Shown here: one piece after another, positions 26,601 through 35,154 of the stretch
Layout of the letters: each line of letters opens with the position of its first letter
How positions within the stretch are numbered: position 1 is the first letter of the stretch
Assembly (NCBI RefSeq): GCF_016107545.1
Contig: NZ_JABASS010000017.1
Location: 1-51,499 of the forward strand
Source of the DNA: Psychrobacter namhaensis
Lineage (GTDB): Bacteria > Pseudomonadota > Gammaproteobacteria > Pseudomonadales > Moraxellaceae
DNA: 51,499 bases
Direction: 5' to 3'
Notes under the pieces: model-generated
Databases searched by the model: none
The model's input: the letters and a program-made list of their open reading frames with translations, nothing else
Told to the model about the DNA's origin: nothing
Program-made: the position numbers and the translations under genes

Positions 26601-27667
26601 ATGTATATTCCTAGTACTGTCTCAAAGTGGCTCTGTATGCTAGGAGTAAGCTAACTGGTTAACTTACTTATTTAAGTTAAGCAGTTAAATTAGCTACATT
26701 GACTTATATATCAGATAAGTCTCATACGCGCTTAGCCACTAAGAATGGACTGTAGTTGTCTGTATTTATCCGCTTAGCTCATCAGCAACATTGACGGTTT
26801 GCATAACACCTACTGACGCCAATATTTCTATCAGCGACATTTGCCACGCTTTTGCTGTCTTTATTACTGGTGCATCTTATTATCACATCATAAATAAGAT
26901 AAGTTATAAGTAGACCAGCGGATAAAATAGGCGGCTAATCATTAAATACTGATCGTATTTAACTTGTTATGAGCCGTACCGATTGATGACAGGACGGGCG
27001 TGGATGATTGAATCTGTGAGCAACTGTCTAATAATTGATTGACACTTTTATACATCAATCAACGATTGGCTAGTACTAATCAAACGATAAGTCCACTACC
27101 AAATGTATTCAAACCGTACGGCTACGTAACTGCAATTTGCCATATTTTTTTACCAATTACTAGAATTTTCTTTGTACATAACCATATATATTCTTTTTGC
27201 GTGAGGTGGTCACTGTCATAAATAACGCTAACGTGGGGGCATATAACGCTGCTAGGTGTGGCAAGACCGCCTACTAAAAAATGTATCACCTAATGAGAAC
27301 GCTAACGTTGTCACGGCTTTTACCACGCTCTATCTATGAATAGTAAGGGACGGAAAGCGGCATCAAAATAAGGGTTTGCGGTTGTTTTTTGGTAACGGTG
27401 AATTGTAAAAGTGCCGTTATCACGCCATTATTGTTAGGATAACTTATAGGCTATAAACCTGAGTATAACTTGAGCGTATGATTAGTATTTAATCCGCCAG
27501 CGCTTGTGTTTTGCATCTGCACTTATGTTTATATTTTTTGAATAAAAATACAGCCCCACAGAACGTTACTGACAGTAGTCAGGAGTTTCAGTAGTCAGGC
27601 GTTCTGAAAACAAGATTAAAAGCTGTGACTGGTTATTTGTTATTTATCATCATTAGGAGAGACATCG
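26601..27667. other. 1.07-kb gene-free region
   Basis: No convincing ORF is present in either strand, and the 60-codon frame near 27039 has no ribosome-binding site. The region is AT-rich. Items seen: a 7-bp inverted repeat TTGATTG/CAATCAA around 27038-27062, two copies of AACGCTAACGT (near 27223 and 27299), a stem TAACGG/CCGTTA near 27391-27418, and the repeat-bearing hairpin before lemA. It is long enough to contain an untranslated RNA or the scar of a lost gene. Confidence 0.5.
27559..27606 (+). repeat. inverted repeat enclosing a direct repeat upstream of lemA
   Basis: CAGAACG and CGTTCTG form a perfect 7-bp stem. Inside it, CAGTAGTCAGG occurs twice (27573-27583 and 27589-27599). The element ends about 60 bases before the lemA start and could be an operator or a leader structure. 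Confidence 0.55.
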
Positions 27668-28300
27668 ATGACGCGTCAATCAATTGTAAAACCCATGTTG
27701 CTTGCAGCAGTATTAGCAACTTCTACTGTTGGTCTAAGCGGTTGTGGCTATAATAACCTTCAAGCCCAAGACGAGCAGGTGACGGCGTCGTGGTCAGAAG
27801 TGGTCAACCAGTATCAACGCCGTTCTGACTTGGTGCCAAACTTAGTCAAAGTGGTACAGCAGTATGCGGAGCAAGAACAAGAGGTGTTTACTCAAGTGGC
27901 TGAGGCTCGCTCACGTGCTGGCAGTATCACCGTGACGCCTGAGGTACTCAATGATCCAGAAGCGATGGAGCGTTATGCGGCTGCGCAAGAACAAATGACG
28001 GGGGCGTTATCACGTCTGATGGCAGTGTCTGAGCGATATCCTGAGCTAAAGTCAGATGCGTTGTTCCAAGATTTACAGGCACAGCTCGAAGGCACTGAAA
28101 ACCGGATTGCTGTCGCTCGTAACCGTTATATACAAGAAGTACAAGCTTACAATACCACTGTGCGCCAGTTCCCAACCAACATCACGGCGAAAGTGTTTGG
28201 TATGGATGCTAAGCCAAACTTTAGCGTGGCGAATGAAGAGGCTATCTCAACTGCGCCAAATGTCGACTTCGGTGATGATAACGCAGCGACAGCTGAGTAA
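27668..28300 (+). CDS. lemA: LemA family lipoprotein
   Basis: A 210-residue LemA-family protein. The N-terminus is a signal peptide ending in LSGC (Cys26), so it is likely lipid-anchored. The LemA domain is almost all helical and starts with VTASWSEVVNQYQRRSDLVP. Further conserved stretches are VPNLVKVVQQYA and YPELKSDALFQDLQAQLEGT. LemA is widespread but its function is unknown. Genes for it commonly stand before TPM-domain genes, as here. AGGAGAG precedes the ATG. The leader carries an unusual repeat-bearing hairpin. Confidence 0.92.
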   Translation: MTRQSIVKPMLLAAVLATSTVGLSGCGYNNLQAQDEQVTASWSEVVNQYQRRSDLVPNLVKVVQQYAEQEQEVFTQVAEARSRAGSITVTPEVLNDPEAMERYAAAQEQMTGALSRLMAVSERYPELKSDALFQDLQAQLEGTENRIAVARNRYIQEVQAYNTTVRQFPTNITAKVFGMDAKPNFSVANEEAISTAPNVDFGDDNAATAE

Positions 28301-28439
28301 CCTTAATTAAATGCATGAGTAGCGAGGTATTTGCCTGGTTGCGGGTTTAGAGGGCACTGCCAGATTTGTTTTAAAGGTGTCGATAGTTATGAATGCCTAT
28401 TAATTTAGTACCGATGTCACTTGAGGTGGTATAGAGTAG

Positions 28440-29579
28440 ATGAATAATTCCAAAGCAATCTTATCAACATTGTTGTTCACCCTAAGCATGAGTAGTGCCT
28501 CTGTGCTGCATGCTGCGCCTGCTGACACGGCTATGGCGACAGAAAATAACCCCTCAAGCATACAAGACCGTAGCGTCGAGGATTTGGTGGCTATTGCCAA
28601 AGCCGGTGAGTCCAATGAAGCCATCAATGACGCTGTACTGGGTAATGATGCCATTAACCCAGCGGCGGCCAACAGTGAGGCCACCGCTGAGACCTCAGCA
28701 GCCACTCGCCCTTCTGTACAATCAAGCGCGCCTAGTGTCGATGCAGACAAACTGATATTAAATGAGCCAGTGATTGATCAGGCCAATATTTTAAACCCGC
28801 AAGAAAAACAGCGCTTGGAAGCACAGCTTAGAAATATCTACCAGCAAGGTCTGGCACAAGCGGCTGTTGTCATCGTACCGACGACAAATGGTCTGCCTAT
28901 CTTTGACTATGCCTTGCAAGTGGCAGAAAAATGGCAGCTTGGCGATCAAGACATCGATGATGGTTTGTTAATTGTCGTTGCGGTCAATGACCGTGACATG
29001 TATATTTTAACGGGCTACGGCCTAGAGGGCGTCTTGCCAGATGCTGCGGTCAATCGTATCATTCGGGAAGAGATCACCCCGCTATTTAAACAGGACAACT
29101 ATGGCGCTGGGATTTTAGCTGGGGTGGAGGCCTTAAAAGCGCGTCTGAGCGCTGACCCTGAGGTTTTGGCGCGTGCCGATGCGCAAGCGGCCGAACGTAG
29201 CCAAAATCCAAACGATGTCGGTGACAACTCATCACCCGTTTTTTTATTCGTCATGGCGATGATATTTGGTAGTTTCATTACCAGCATCTTTGGCCGCGTT
29301 TTTGGCTCGATCCTGACGGCCGGAGGTTTTTTTGCCGGTTCATTGGCACTCGGCGGCGGCTTTTTTATGACGCTGATTATGGCGATATTTATCTGGATGT
29401 TCCTGATTTCACGCGGTGGTGGTGGCAAAGGCGGCGGTAAAGGTGGTCGCAGAGGCGGCGGCATGATTTTCCTACCAGGCATGGGCGGCGGCGGTTTTGG
29501 CGGTGGTGGTTTCGGAGGCGGCGGCTTTGGCGGCGGTGGTGGTGGCTTTGGCGGCGGCGGTGCTGGCGGCTCGTGGTAG
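28440..29579 (+). CDS. TPM-domain membrane protein with glycine-rich tail (YgcG-like)
   Basis: A 379-residue envelope protein. A signal peptide ends in LHAA (about residue 25), then an acidic linker runs to about residue 100, followed by the TPM domain (about 105-235: NEPVIDQANILNPQEKQRLE to YGAGILAGVEALKARL). Two hydrophobic segments occur at about 262-280 and 285-320. A run of glycine clusters with Phe follows and ends in GGSW, as in YgcG/BA71-type proteins. The TPM domain is placed in the periplasm. Function is unknown; the family has been linked to photosystem repair in plants and to membrane or peptidoglycan maintenance in bacteria. It is 139 bases after lemA and 51 bases before the second TPM gene. 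Confidence 0.88.
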   Translation: MNNSKAILSTLLFTLSMSSASVLHAAPADTAMATENNPSSIQDRSVEDLVAIAKAGESNEAINDAVLGNDAINPAAANSEATAETSAATRPSVQSSAPSVDADKLILNEPVIDQANILNPQEKQRLEAQLRNIYQQGLAQAAVVIVPTTNGLPIFDYALQVAEKWQLGDQDIDDGLLIVVAVNDRDMYILTGYGLEGVLPDAAVNRIIREEITPLFKQDNYGAGILAGVEALKARLSADPEVLARADAQAAERSQNPNDVGDNSSPVFLFVMAMIFGSFITSIFGRVFGSILTAGGFFAGSLALGGGFFMTLIMAIFIWMFLISRGGGGKGGGKGGRRGGGMIFLPGMGGGGFGGGGFGGGGFGGGGGGFGGGGAGGSW

Positions 29580-29630
29580 ACCCATTCACTAAATGAACGT
29601 CAGTAATGACGTACTTGAGGAAATAATATA

Positions 29631-30155
29631 ATGGCAGAAAACAGCGCTTCAAATTCCAGTTTTGCCCGCTGGTGGCGTCAAGTCTTGTTTGTCCCTTTAT
29701 TGCATAGTAAGTGGCTGACAGCAGACGCCAAAGCACGTTTAACAGATAAAGTAACACGCGCTGAGCGTGGACATCGGGGTGAGGTGTTTTTGATTGTAGA
29801 AAACCATCTACCCATTCAAGAGGCCTATCACATCGGCTGCCGCGACCGTGCGATTGACTTGTTTAGTGAGTATCGAGTTTGGGATACCGAAGAAAACACC
29901 GGTGTTTTGATCTATGTCAATATTTGTGAGCATCAGCTAGAGATAGTCGCTGATCGTGGCATCAGCGCGCACGTCAGCCCAACGGTATGGCGAGCGATGT
30001 GTGAAAAAGCGCTATCAGGTATTGCGAATAAGAAAACAGAAGAAAGTTTGACTGAACTGTTAGATGAGGTGGGACAATTGCTGCGTCAGTACTATCATCT
30101 TGAGCACAATCCAGCTGGTAATGAGTTGTCTGATACGGTGGTGTTTTTGAAGTAA
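29631..30155 (+). CDS. second TPM-domain protein, without signal peptide
   Basis: A 174-residue soluble protein whose main part is a TPM domain (about 30-155), seen as ERGHRGEVFLIVENHLPIQE, TGVLIYVNICEHQLEIVADR and the terminal GQLLRQYY. It has no signal peptide or clear membrane helix, apart from a tryptophan-rich N-terminal stretch near FARWWRQVLF that could touch the membrane. It lies 51 bases after the glycine-rich TPM gene. The order lemA, TPM with membrane tail, soluble TPM is a known arrangement in proteobacteria, and the three genes probably act together. Confidence 0.88.
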   Translation: MAENSASNSSFARWWRQVLFVPLLHSKWLTADAKARLTDKVTRAERGHRGEVFLIVENHLPIQEAYHIGCRDRAIDLFSEYRVWDTEENTGVLIYVNICEHQLEIVADRGISAHVSPTVWRAMCEKALSGIANKKTEESLTELLDEVGQLLRQYYHLEHNPAGNELSDTVVFLK

Positions 30156-30356
30156 GTACTATGATTAGCTATTTCTATGAGTCTTCTTATTGATAAAGGG
30201 CACATTCATCGCGTTAAATGGTTTGCTTTTAGCCTATGGGGTTTTGTGGGTAATTCAAATATAATACGCGTCTAGCCACAGAAAATGACTGATGTGTGTC
30301 GCATTTAAGCCCATGTATCGTCTGCCTGTCTTGATAAAAAACACTACTGGAACACT

Positions 30357-31355
30357 ATGATTGAGTTAATAAAGAAACTACCGAAAGCGGAACTGCATCT
30401 ACATATTGAAGGCTCACTAGAACCTGAGCTGATGTTTCGATTGGCCAAAAAGAACGACGTAAAGATTCCTTATGAAAACATAGAAGATGTACGCAAGGCT
30501 TATAACTTCACCAATTTGCAAACCTTTTTAGACATTTACTATGCGGGTGCAAATGTTCTGCTCACCAAAGATGACTTTTATGATTTGACTTGGGAATACA
30601 TTCTTAAATGTGTTGAGGACAATGTCATCCACACGGAGATCTTTTTTGATCCCCAGACACATACAGAAAGAGGCGTGCCTTTTGAGGCTGTAATAACGGG
30701 TATCAAAGAGGCACTTGCGGATGCTAAAGAAAAGTACGGCATCACCTCTTGTATTATTATGTGCTTTTTGCGTCATTTATCCCAAGAAGAGGCCTTTGAA
30801 ACGTTAGAGCAAGCCTTGGCATTCAAAGACGACATCATTGGTGTTGGTCTTGATTCATCAGAGCTGGGCAATCCGCCATCGAAGTTTAAAGAGGTATTTA
30901 AAAAGGCCAAAGAAGAAGGCTTTAAATTGGTGGCCCATGCAGGTGAAGAGGCAGATTTTTCGTACATTTACGAAGCGTTAGATTTATTGAATATCAATAG
31001 AATCGATCATGGTGTGCAATCTATAAAAAGTCCAGAGCTGATGCAACGACTCAAAGATGAGCAAATGCCGCTGACCGTCTGCCCGAACTCAAATATCGAA
31101 CTGAAAGTTTTTGAAACCTATAAAGAGCACAACATCAAAGAGCTGTTGGATTATGGTCTAAATATCAGTGTTAACTCAGACGATCCAGCGTACTTTAAAG
31201 GCTACGTCAATCAAAACTTTATCAACTTATATGAGAATCTACCGATCACGGAAGATGATGTCATAACCTTGGTGAAAAATTCTTTTCGTTCGGCATTTAT
31301 AGATGATGAATTAAAAGAGGCGTATTTAGCGAAAGTTGATCTAGCGTTACAATAA
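30357..31355 (+). CDS. adenine deaminase (adenosine-deaminase-like family)
   Basis: A 332-residue metal-dependent amidohydrolase. The metal and base residues are present: HLH at 14-16, the His in LVAHAGEE with its Glu, the His in RIDHGVQS, and the Asp in VNSDDPAYF. The wording EGSLEPELMFRLAKKN, FFDPQTHTERG and SVNSDDPAYFKGY is that of the Pseudomonas PA0148-type proteins. These were shown to deaminate adenine to hypoxanthine rather than adenosine, although databases often name them adenosine deaminase. I therefore favour adenine deaminase in purine salvage. The gene looks somewhat AT-richer than its neighbours. It stands alone with its own terminator. Confidence 0.85.
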   Translation: MIELIKKLPKAELHLHIEGSLEPELMFRLAKKNDVKIPYENIEDVRKAYNFTNLQTFLDIYYAGANVLLTKDDFYDLTWEYILKCVEDNVIHTEIFFDPQTHTERGVPFEAVITGIKEALADAKEKYGITSCIIMCFLRHLSQEEAFETLEQALAFKDDIIGVGLDSSELGNPPSKFKEVFKKAKEEGFKLVAHAGEEADFSYIYEALDLLNINRIDHGVQSIKSPELMQRLKDEQMPLTVCPNSNIELKVFETYKEHNIKELLDYGLNISVNSDDPAYFKGYVNQNFINLYENLPITEDDVITLVKNSFRSAFIDDELKEAYLAKVDLALQ

Positions 31356-31384
31356 GACCTGTTTGGATCGTGGTCTCGTACAAA

Positions 31385-31421
31385 GCTTAATGGTTGATAC
31401 AAACCGTTAAGCCTTTTTTTT
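31385..31421 (+). terminator. terminator of the adenine deaminase gene
   Basis: GCTTAATGGTT and AACCGTTAAGC form an 11-bp stem (one G-U) with a 6-base loop, followed by a run of eight T residues. Confidence 0.88.
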
Positions 31422-31494
31422 GGTCTGATAAAAAGTTAAACGAACTCAGCCCCTAAGCTAGTGTTAGATTTTATGATTCGTCACACAGCCATAA

Positions 31495-32295
31495 TTATAA
31501 CTCAGTGATTGCTTGTATGAGTGCTGGCATTATCACCCCCGCTTTTTCTGCTAACGTGATATCAACGACAGTATTGGGCGTCGGATTTGGATTTATTTCA
31601 ATGATTTTAGCGCCATTGTGCTTTGCTAACTGGGCCAGTCCCGCAGCAGGATAAACGAGGCTTGAGGTACCAATACTGATAAACACTTCACAGCTAGCAG
31701 CGGCGTCCTCTGCCGTCTGCCATGCCTGTACGGGCAGCGCTTCCCCAAACCAAACGATATCTGGCCTGATATAACCGCCACAGTGCTGGCAAGTGATTAA
31801 CGTATCAGTAAAATCTGTGTCATTCTCGCTATTAGATGAGCCTTCTGGGTTGCTTTGATAAGGTGCTTTACACTGACTACAACGATTACGCCACAGATTC
31901 CCATGCAGATGAGACACGGTACTGCCAGCTTGTTCATGTAAGTCATCGACATTTTGAGTGATGAGCGTTAACTGCTGATGGTTTGCTTTGATATGTTGCT
32001 GCCACTGGGCTAAGGCAACATGCGCGGGATTTGGCGTTTTATCCGCTACCAACTCTCTGCGCCATTGATACCACGACCATACCAGTTTTGGGTCGCGGGC
32101 GAACGCAGTTGGTGTGGCCAAGTCCTCTGCATGATAGTTTTCCCATAAGCCTGTTTGCTTATCTCGAAAAGTTGGAATACCGCTTTCTGCTGAAATTCCT
32201 GCCCCCGTTAAAACACAAATACGCTGTGCGGAAGCCAATAGTTTCGCTGCATCCTGTACTTCTGCTATTAACGCTGGTGTTAATTCTGCTAACAT
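31495..32295 (-). CDS. cobB: NAD-dependent protein deacylase, class III sirtuin
   Basis: Removes acetyl or succinyl groups from lysines using NAD. The NAD site GAGISAESGIPTFR, the catalytic HG with TQNVDDLHEQAG, and two zinc CxxC pairs (RCSQC and TCQHC) are intact. The segment SWYQWRREL places Tyr and Arg three residues apart, as in the desuccinylase site of CobB and SIRT5. It can thus probably handle acidic acyl groups. The ATG at 32295 follows AAGGGT and gives 267 codons. The open frame continues upstream for 47 codons, but that extension overlaps the divergent gene. Only about 20 bases separate it from that gene. Confidence 0.92.
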   Translation of the reverse strand: MLAELTPALIAEVQDAAKLLASAQRICVLTGAGISAESGIPTFRDKQTGLWENYHAEDLATPTAFARDPKLVWSWYQWRRELVADKTPNPAHVALAQWQQHIKANHQQLTLITQNVDDLHEQAGSTVSHLHGNLWRNRCSQCKAPYQSNPEGSSNSENDTDFTDTLITCQHCGGYIRPDIVWFGEALPVQAWQTAEDAAASCEVFISIGTSSLVYPAAGLAQLAKHNGAKIIEINPNPTPNTVVDITLAEKAGVIMPALIQAITEL

Positions 32296-32314
32296 AAGCC
32301 AACCCTTGCTAATA

Positions 32315-32692
32315 ATGGATACTCTTCTTATGATAGATGGAATTTGGTGGCTTGTCATATTTTTTGCCGTTATCGCCGCCTTATGGCTGGTGGCAAAGTC
32401 ACGTGGGACAAAAGTAGGAGAGCAGAAGGGGCACACACAGTCAAAAAAAGATAAGTCTCATGATGGCTTACAGAAGACCTCTGCATTATTAAAAAAATAT
32501 TTCCCTAATTATCGAGTGACCCGTAAGGCAAATCATTTATTACTGAGTAAGCAAGATAAAAAAATTGCCATGATCACCATTGATAGAAAGCTTGCCACAG
32601 GGCAGCGCCGTCTTGGTGATGTGCCAGTGATTAACTACCACCGTGTCCCTAGCCGCGCGCAACTAACGGCTAATTTGCAAGAGGCAGAATAA
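32315..32692 (+). CDS. unidentified small membrane-anchored protein
   Basis: A 125-residue protein that I do not recognise. It has one N-terminal hydrophobic helix (about residues 8-27, rich in Trp, Ile and Ala), then a short Lys-rich linker and a soluble basic C-terminal domain. That domain includes LLKKYFPNYRVTRKANHLLL and KKIAMITIDRKLATGQRRLG, which reads like a small alpha/beta nuclease-like or restriction-fold domain. Start choice is unclear: the ATG at 32315 and the one at 32330 are both possible, and neither has a strong ribosome-binding site. It diverges from cobB with about 20-35 bases between, so the promoters must overlap coding sequence or be shared. Confidence 0.6.
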   Translation: MDTLLMIDGIWWLVIFFAVIAALWLVAKSRGTKVGEQKGHTQSKKDKSHDGLQKTSALLKKYFPNYRVTRKANHLLLSKQDKKIAMITIDRKLATGQRRLGDVPVINYHRVPSRAQLTANLQEAE

Positions 32693-32743
32693 GCTCACGT
32701 TATAAGCAAAACATTTAAAAAGATAGGCGCACAGCAACAAACA

Positions 32744-32767
32744 CAAATATCTTTAAAGACATATTTG
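32744..32767 (-). terminator. weak hairpin downstream of tRNA-Arg
   Basis: CAAATAT and ATATTTG flank a self-complementary CTTTAAAG core, about 50 bases past the tRNA 3' end on the minus strand. It lacks a clear T-tract, so it is only a weak candidate for the tRNA transcript end. Confidence 0.3.
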
Positions 32768-32819
32768 CATAAGGGTGAGCAATGTAAGGTAGTGCTAGGG
32801 AAGGGTGAAATACGATGAT

Positions 32820-32896
32820 TGGTGCGCTCGGCGGGAATCGAACCCACGACCCTCGGCTTCGGAAACCGATACTCTATCCAACTGAGCTACGAGCGC
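32820..32896 (-). tRNA. tRNA-Arg (anticodon CCG)
   Basis: The minus strand reads as a full cloverleaf of 77 bases. The acceptor stem is GCGCTCG/CGAGCGC. There is a D-arm with AGCTCAGTTGGATAGAG, an anticodon stem TCGGT/GCCGA with loop TTCCGAA, and a T-loop GGTTCGAATCC. The CCA end is encoded. Anticodon CCG reads CGG arginine codons. The gene stands alone, with no integrase or attachment-site repeat next to it. Confidence 0.95.
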
Positions 32897-33254
32897 ATCA
32901 TAACAACGGCATCTTGTATTAAACAACATAACGCTTAAACGAGGTTATAAGCGGTATTAGGTGTCGAAAAATAAAGACCGCTTAGTCTAACAAATAAAAG
33001 TCATAAAGCCAATAAATGAAGACAAGGATTGATGTTTTTTAAGAAAAAACAGCATAGTCATGAAACAGGCATGGCAATTTACCTGCCTTTTCCCTTATAA
33101 TGACAGGGAGAATTCATATTTATAATCACCGATTACAAGTGTGCTGACACGCGGGATGGCTGTTTGCTATTGATGACGAGAGGTCATTAAAGGAGGACAG
33201 ACAGAATGTCCGAGCCGTGCCAGCCTTTGTACATGTAATAAGAGAACGTGACGA
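32897..33254. other. spacer between tRNA-Arg and the cytochrome gene
   Basis: About 360 bases with no ORF. It holds the candidate cytochrome promoter at 33072-33101 and the tRNA promoter region on the other strand. The last 90 bases before the cytochrome start contain an AAGGAGG tract at 33188-33196, which is too far upstream to serve its ATG. Confidence 0.45.
33072..33101 (+). promoter_or_regulatory. candidate promoter of the cytochrome gene
   Basis: A perfect TATAAT (33096-33101) lies 18 bases after TGGCAA, about 150 bases upstream of the cytochrome start. An AGGCA...TGCCT inverted repeat overlaps the -35 side and could be an operator. Inferred. Confidence 0.45.
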
Positions 33255-33920
33255 ATGAGAAAAGTAGTTATGTTATCGGCAGCTGCCATTCTAGGAATCG
33301 CTAGTATCGCGGTGAGCCAAGCTGAAGATGTGGCAGGGCCTTCTGTCACTGTTACTGATGTAGCAGAAGCGCAGGAAGTGGTAGAAAATGTTCCTCAAAA
33401 GCTAGGTAATGATACCCAAGCTGCGGCAGTGACGACAGAGAGCGAAGTTTCTCCTGATGAAGCCGCACAAGTAGATGGCGCAGCCGTTGAAGAAACGGCC
33501 GCTGCAGCGCCTGCTGCTGAAGAAGAGTCCATTCCGCAAGATACACCGCAAGTACAAAAACTGATTGCTTTATACCCCAATCTAATCGCACGTATTCAGC
33601 CTGTTGCCAATGTGTGCTTTGAAGATGATGACGTTTGTGATGTGACACCACGTGCCGCTGGCCCATCAGCAGGTGACGGTCCTCGTGATGGTAAAGCTGT
33701 GTACAATGCTGTGTGTCAGACTTGCCATGGTGCAGGCTTACTTGGCTCTCCTATTTTTGGCGATGCTGGCGCTTGGGGACCACGTATAGCAAAAGGTAAA
33801 GACACGTTATATACCCATGCTATCAATGGTTTTAACGCCATGCCTGCAAAAGGTGGTGCTGATATCCCTGATGAAGAAGTCCAAAATGCGGTGGACTACA
33901 TGATTGATGGAGCAAGCTAA
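33255..33920 (+). CDS. periplasmic cytochrome c (class I, c5-like)
   Basis: A 221-residue single-haem cytochrome. A signal peptide covers about residues 1-23. A long linker rich in Ala, Glu and Val follows (25-100), and the haem domain is at the C-terminus. The haem site CQTCH is at 154-158 and the likely Met ligand is Met196 in FNAMPAKGG. The wording VCQTCHGAGLLGSPIFGD and the glycine-rich tail are typical of cytochrome c5. Cys121 and Cys128 could form a disulfide before the haem domain. Probably an electron carrier to a terminal oxidase or other acceptor. The acidic linker is longer than in most c5 proteins. It is alone between two terminator-like elements. Confidence 0.88.
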   Translation: MRKVVMLSAAAILGIASIAVSQAEDVAGPSVTVTDVAEAQEVVENVPQKLGNDTQAAAVTTESEVSPDEAAQVDGAAVEETAAAAPAAEEESIPQDTPQVQKLIALYPNLIARIQPVANVCFEDDDVCDVTPRAAGPSAGDGPRDGKAVYNAVCQTCHGAGLLGSPIFGDAGAWGPRIAKGKDTLYTHAINGFNAMPAKGGADIPDEEVQNAVDYMIDGAS

Positions 33921-33945
33921 TAAAATTTGCGATGTCTGTCTGTAC

Positions 33946-33981
33946 AGCGCCTATTTCATTTGATGAGATAGGCGCTTTTTT
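33946..33981 (+). terminator. terminator of the cytochrome gene
   Basis: AGCGCCTAT and ATAGGCGCT form a 9-bp stem with a 13-base loop, followed by six T residues. The stem word recurs in another terminator at 37033-37068. Confidence 0.85.
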
Positions 33982-34191
33982 AATGGTAACTGTTATTAAT
34001 ATACGCCTTCCAAGCCGCTGCAGTTGAAATTTATCCTCAACAGCCTCATTTCATGACAGTATCTTTTCTAGATAGTAGAGTGTGTTAAATATTTCACGGC
34101 GCTTTTGTCAGTGTCGTCGTTGAATGTTCAACACGGCCTATTATTCTAAAACCATTTTTTATATAAGTTTATAACAAATAAAGAGGTCTTC

Positions 34192-35154
34192 ATGTCTGAG
34201 GTACCAGCACTTTCTATCCAGAACTTATCCAAAACCTACGACAATGGGTTTTCGGCGCTCAAGGATGTCAGTTTGACCGTCCCCCAAGGGGGGTTTTTTG
34301 CATTACTTGGGCCAAATGGTGCCGGTAAGTCAACGATGATTGGCATTATCAGCTCATTGTTTAAGCCCACCACAGGCAGCGTGAAGATTTTTGGCACCGA
34401 CCTGCTAGAAAACCCCTCCATTGCCAAGCAATATCTAGGCGTGGTGCCGCAAGAATTTAATTTTAATCAGTTTGAAAAAGTACAAGATATCTTGATCACC
34501 CAAGCGGGTTATTTTGGTATTCCTGCCAAAGAAGCGCGCCCACGGGCGAAGCGGCTACTGACAGCGCTTGGTCTATGGGATAAGCGTGACAACAAATCAC
34601 GTGAGTTATCAGGTGGTATGAAGCGCCGTTTGATGATTGCTAGGGCTTTGATTCATAAGCCCAAGCTGTTGATTCTTGATGAGCCAACCGCTGGGGTTGA
34701 TATCGAGCTGCGCCGTTCTATGTGGGAGTTTATGCAGCAGATTAATATTGAAGAAAAGACCACTATCATTCTGACCACTCACTATCTTGAAGAAGCCGAG
34801 CAGTTATGTAAGCGCATTGCTATTTTGGATCATGGTGAAATTCGTATCAATACAGAGATGAAAGACTTATTGGCGCAGTTATCCGTTGAAACATTTGTTT
34901 TTGACTTAAATACACCGCTCACACGTCAGCTGGCTTTGACAGGAGTGACGGGGATAGCACAACCAGATGATCAGACGCTTGAAGTCACCTTGACAGAAGG
35001 TGAGTCGTTAAACGGTGTCTTTGATCAGCTGTCTGAGCAGGACATCAGTGTGGCGAGTATGCGCAACAAAGCCAATCGACTAGAAGAGCTGTTTATGCGT
35101 TTAGTAGATAAAAATATTCAAAGTACAGATAGTATGAAGGAGGCAGGGTTATGA
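34192..35154 (+). CDS. ABC transporter ATP-binding protein (YadG-like)
   Basis: The 320-residue ATPase of an ABC-2 exporter. The Walker A motif is GPNGAGKST (40-48), the signature LSGGM is at 139-143, Walker B LLILDEP is at 159-165, and the H-loop is LTTHYLEEAE. The C-terminal 90 residues form the extension found in YadG/drug or polysaccharide-type exporters. AGAGGTC precedes the ATG. It overlaps the permease gene by 4 bases (ATGA), so translation is coupled. The substrate is unknown; YadGH-type transporters are usually annotated simply as ABC-2. Confidence 0.93.
   Translation: MSEVPALSIQNLSKTYDNGFSALKDVSLTVPQGGFFALLGPNGAGKSTMIGIISSLFKPTTGSVKIFGTDLLENPSIAKQYLGVVPQEFNFNQFEKVQDILITQAGYFGIPAKEARPRAKRLLTALGLWDKRDNKSRELSGGMKRRLMIARALIHKPKLLILDEPTAGVDIELRRSMWEFMQQINIEEKTTIILTTHYLEEAEQLCKRIAILDHGEIRINTEMKDLLAQLSVETFVFDLNTPLTRQLALTGVTGIAQPDDQTLEVTLTEGESLNGVFDQLSEQDISVASMRNKANRLEELFMRLVDKNIQSTDSMKEAGL

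Noticed and set aside
27039..27221. 60-codon plus-strand frame in the gene-free region
   Set aside because: It has no ribosome-binding site and no recognisable domain. The composition is like the surrounding spacer.
29400..29579. Glycine-rich repeat as a separate repeat element
   Set aside because: The GGC-rich repeats encode the normal glycine-rich tail of this family and are not an independent element.
32820..32896. tRNA-Arg as an integration site
   Set aside because: No integrase gene and no direct repeat of the tRNA 3' end were seen in the neighbouring sequence.
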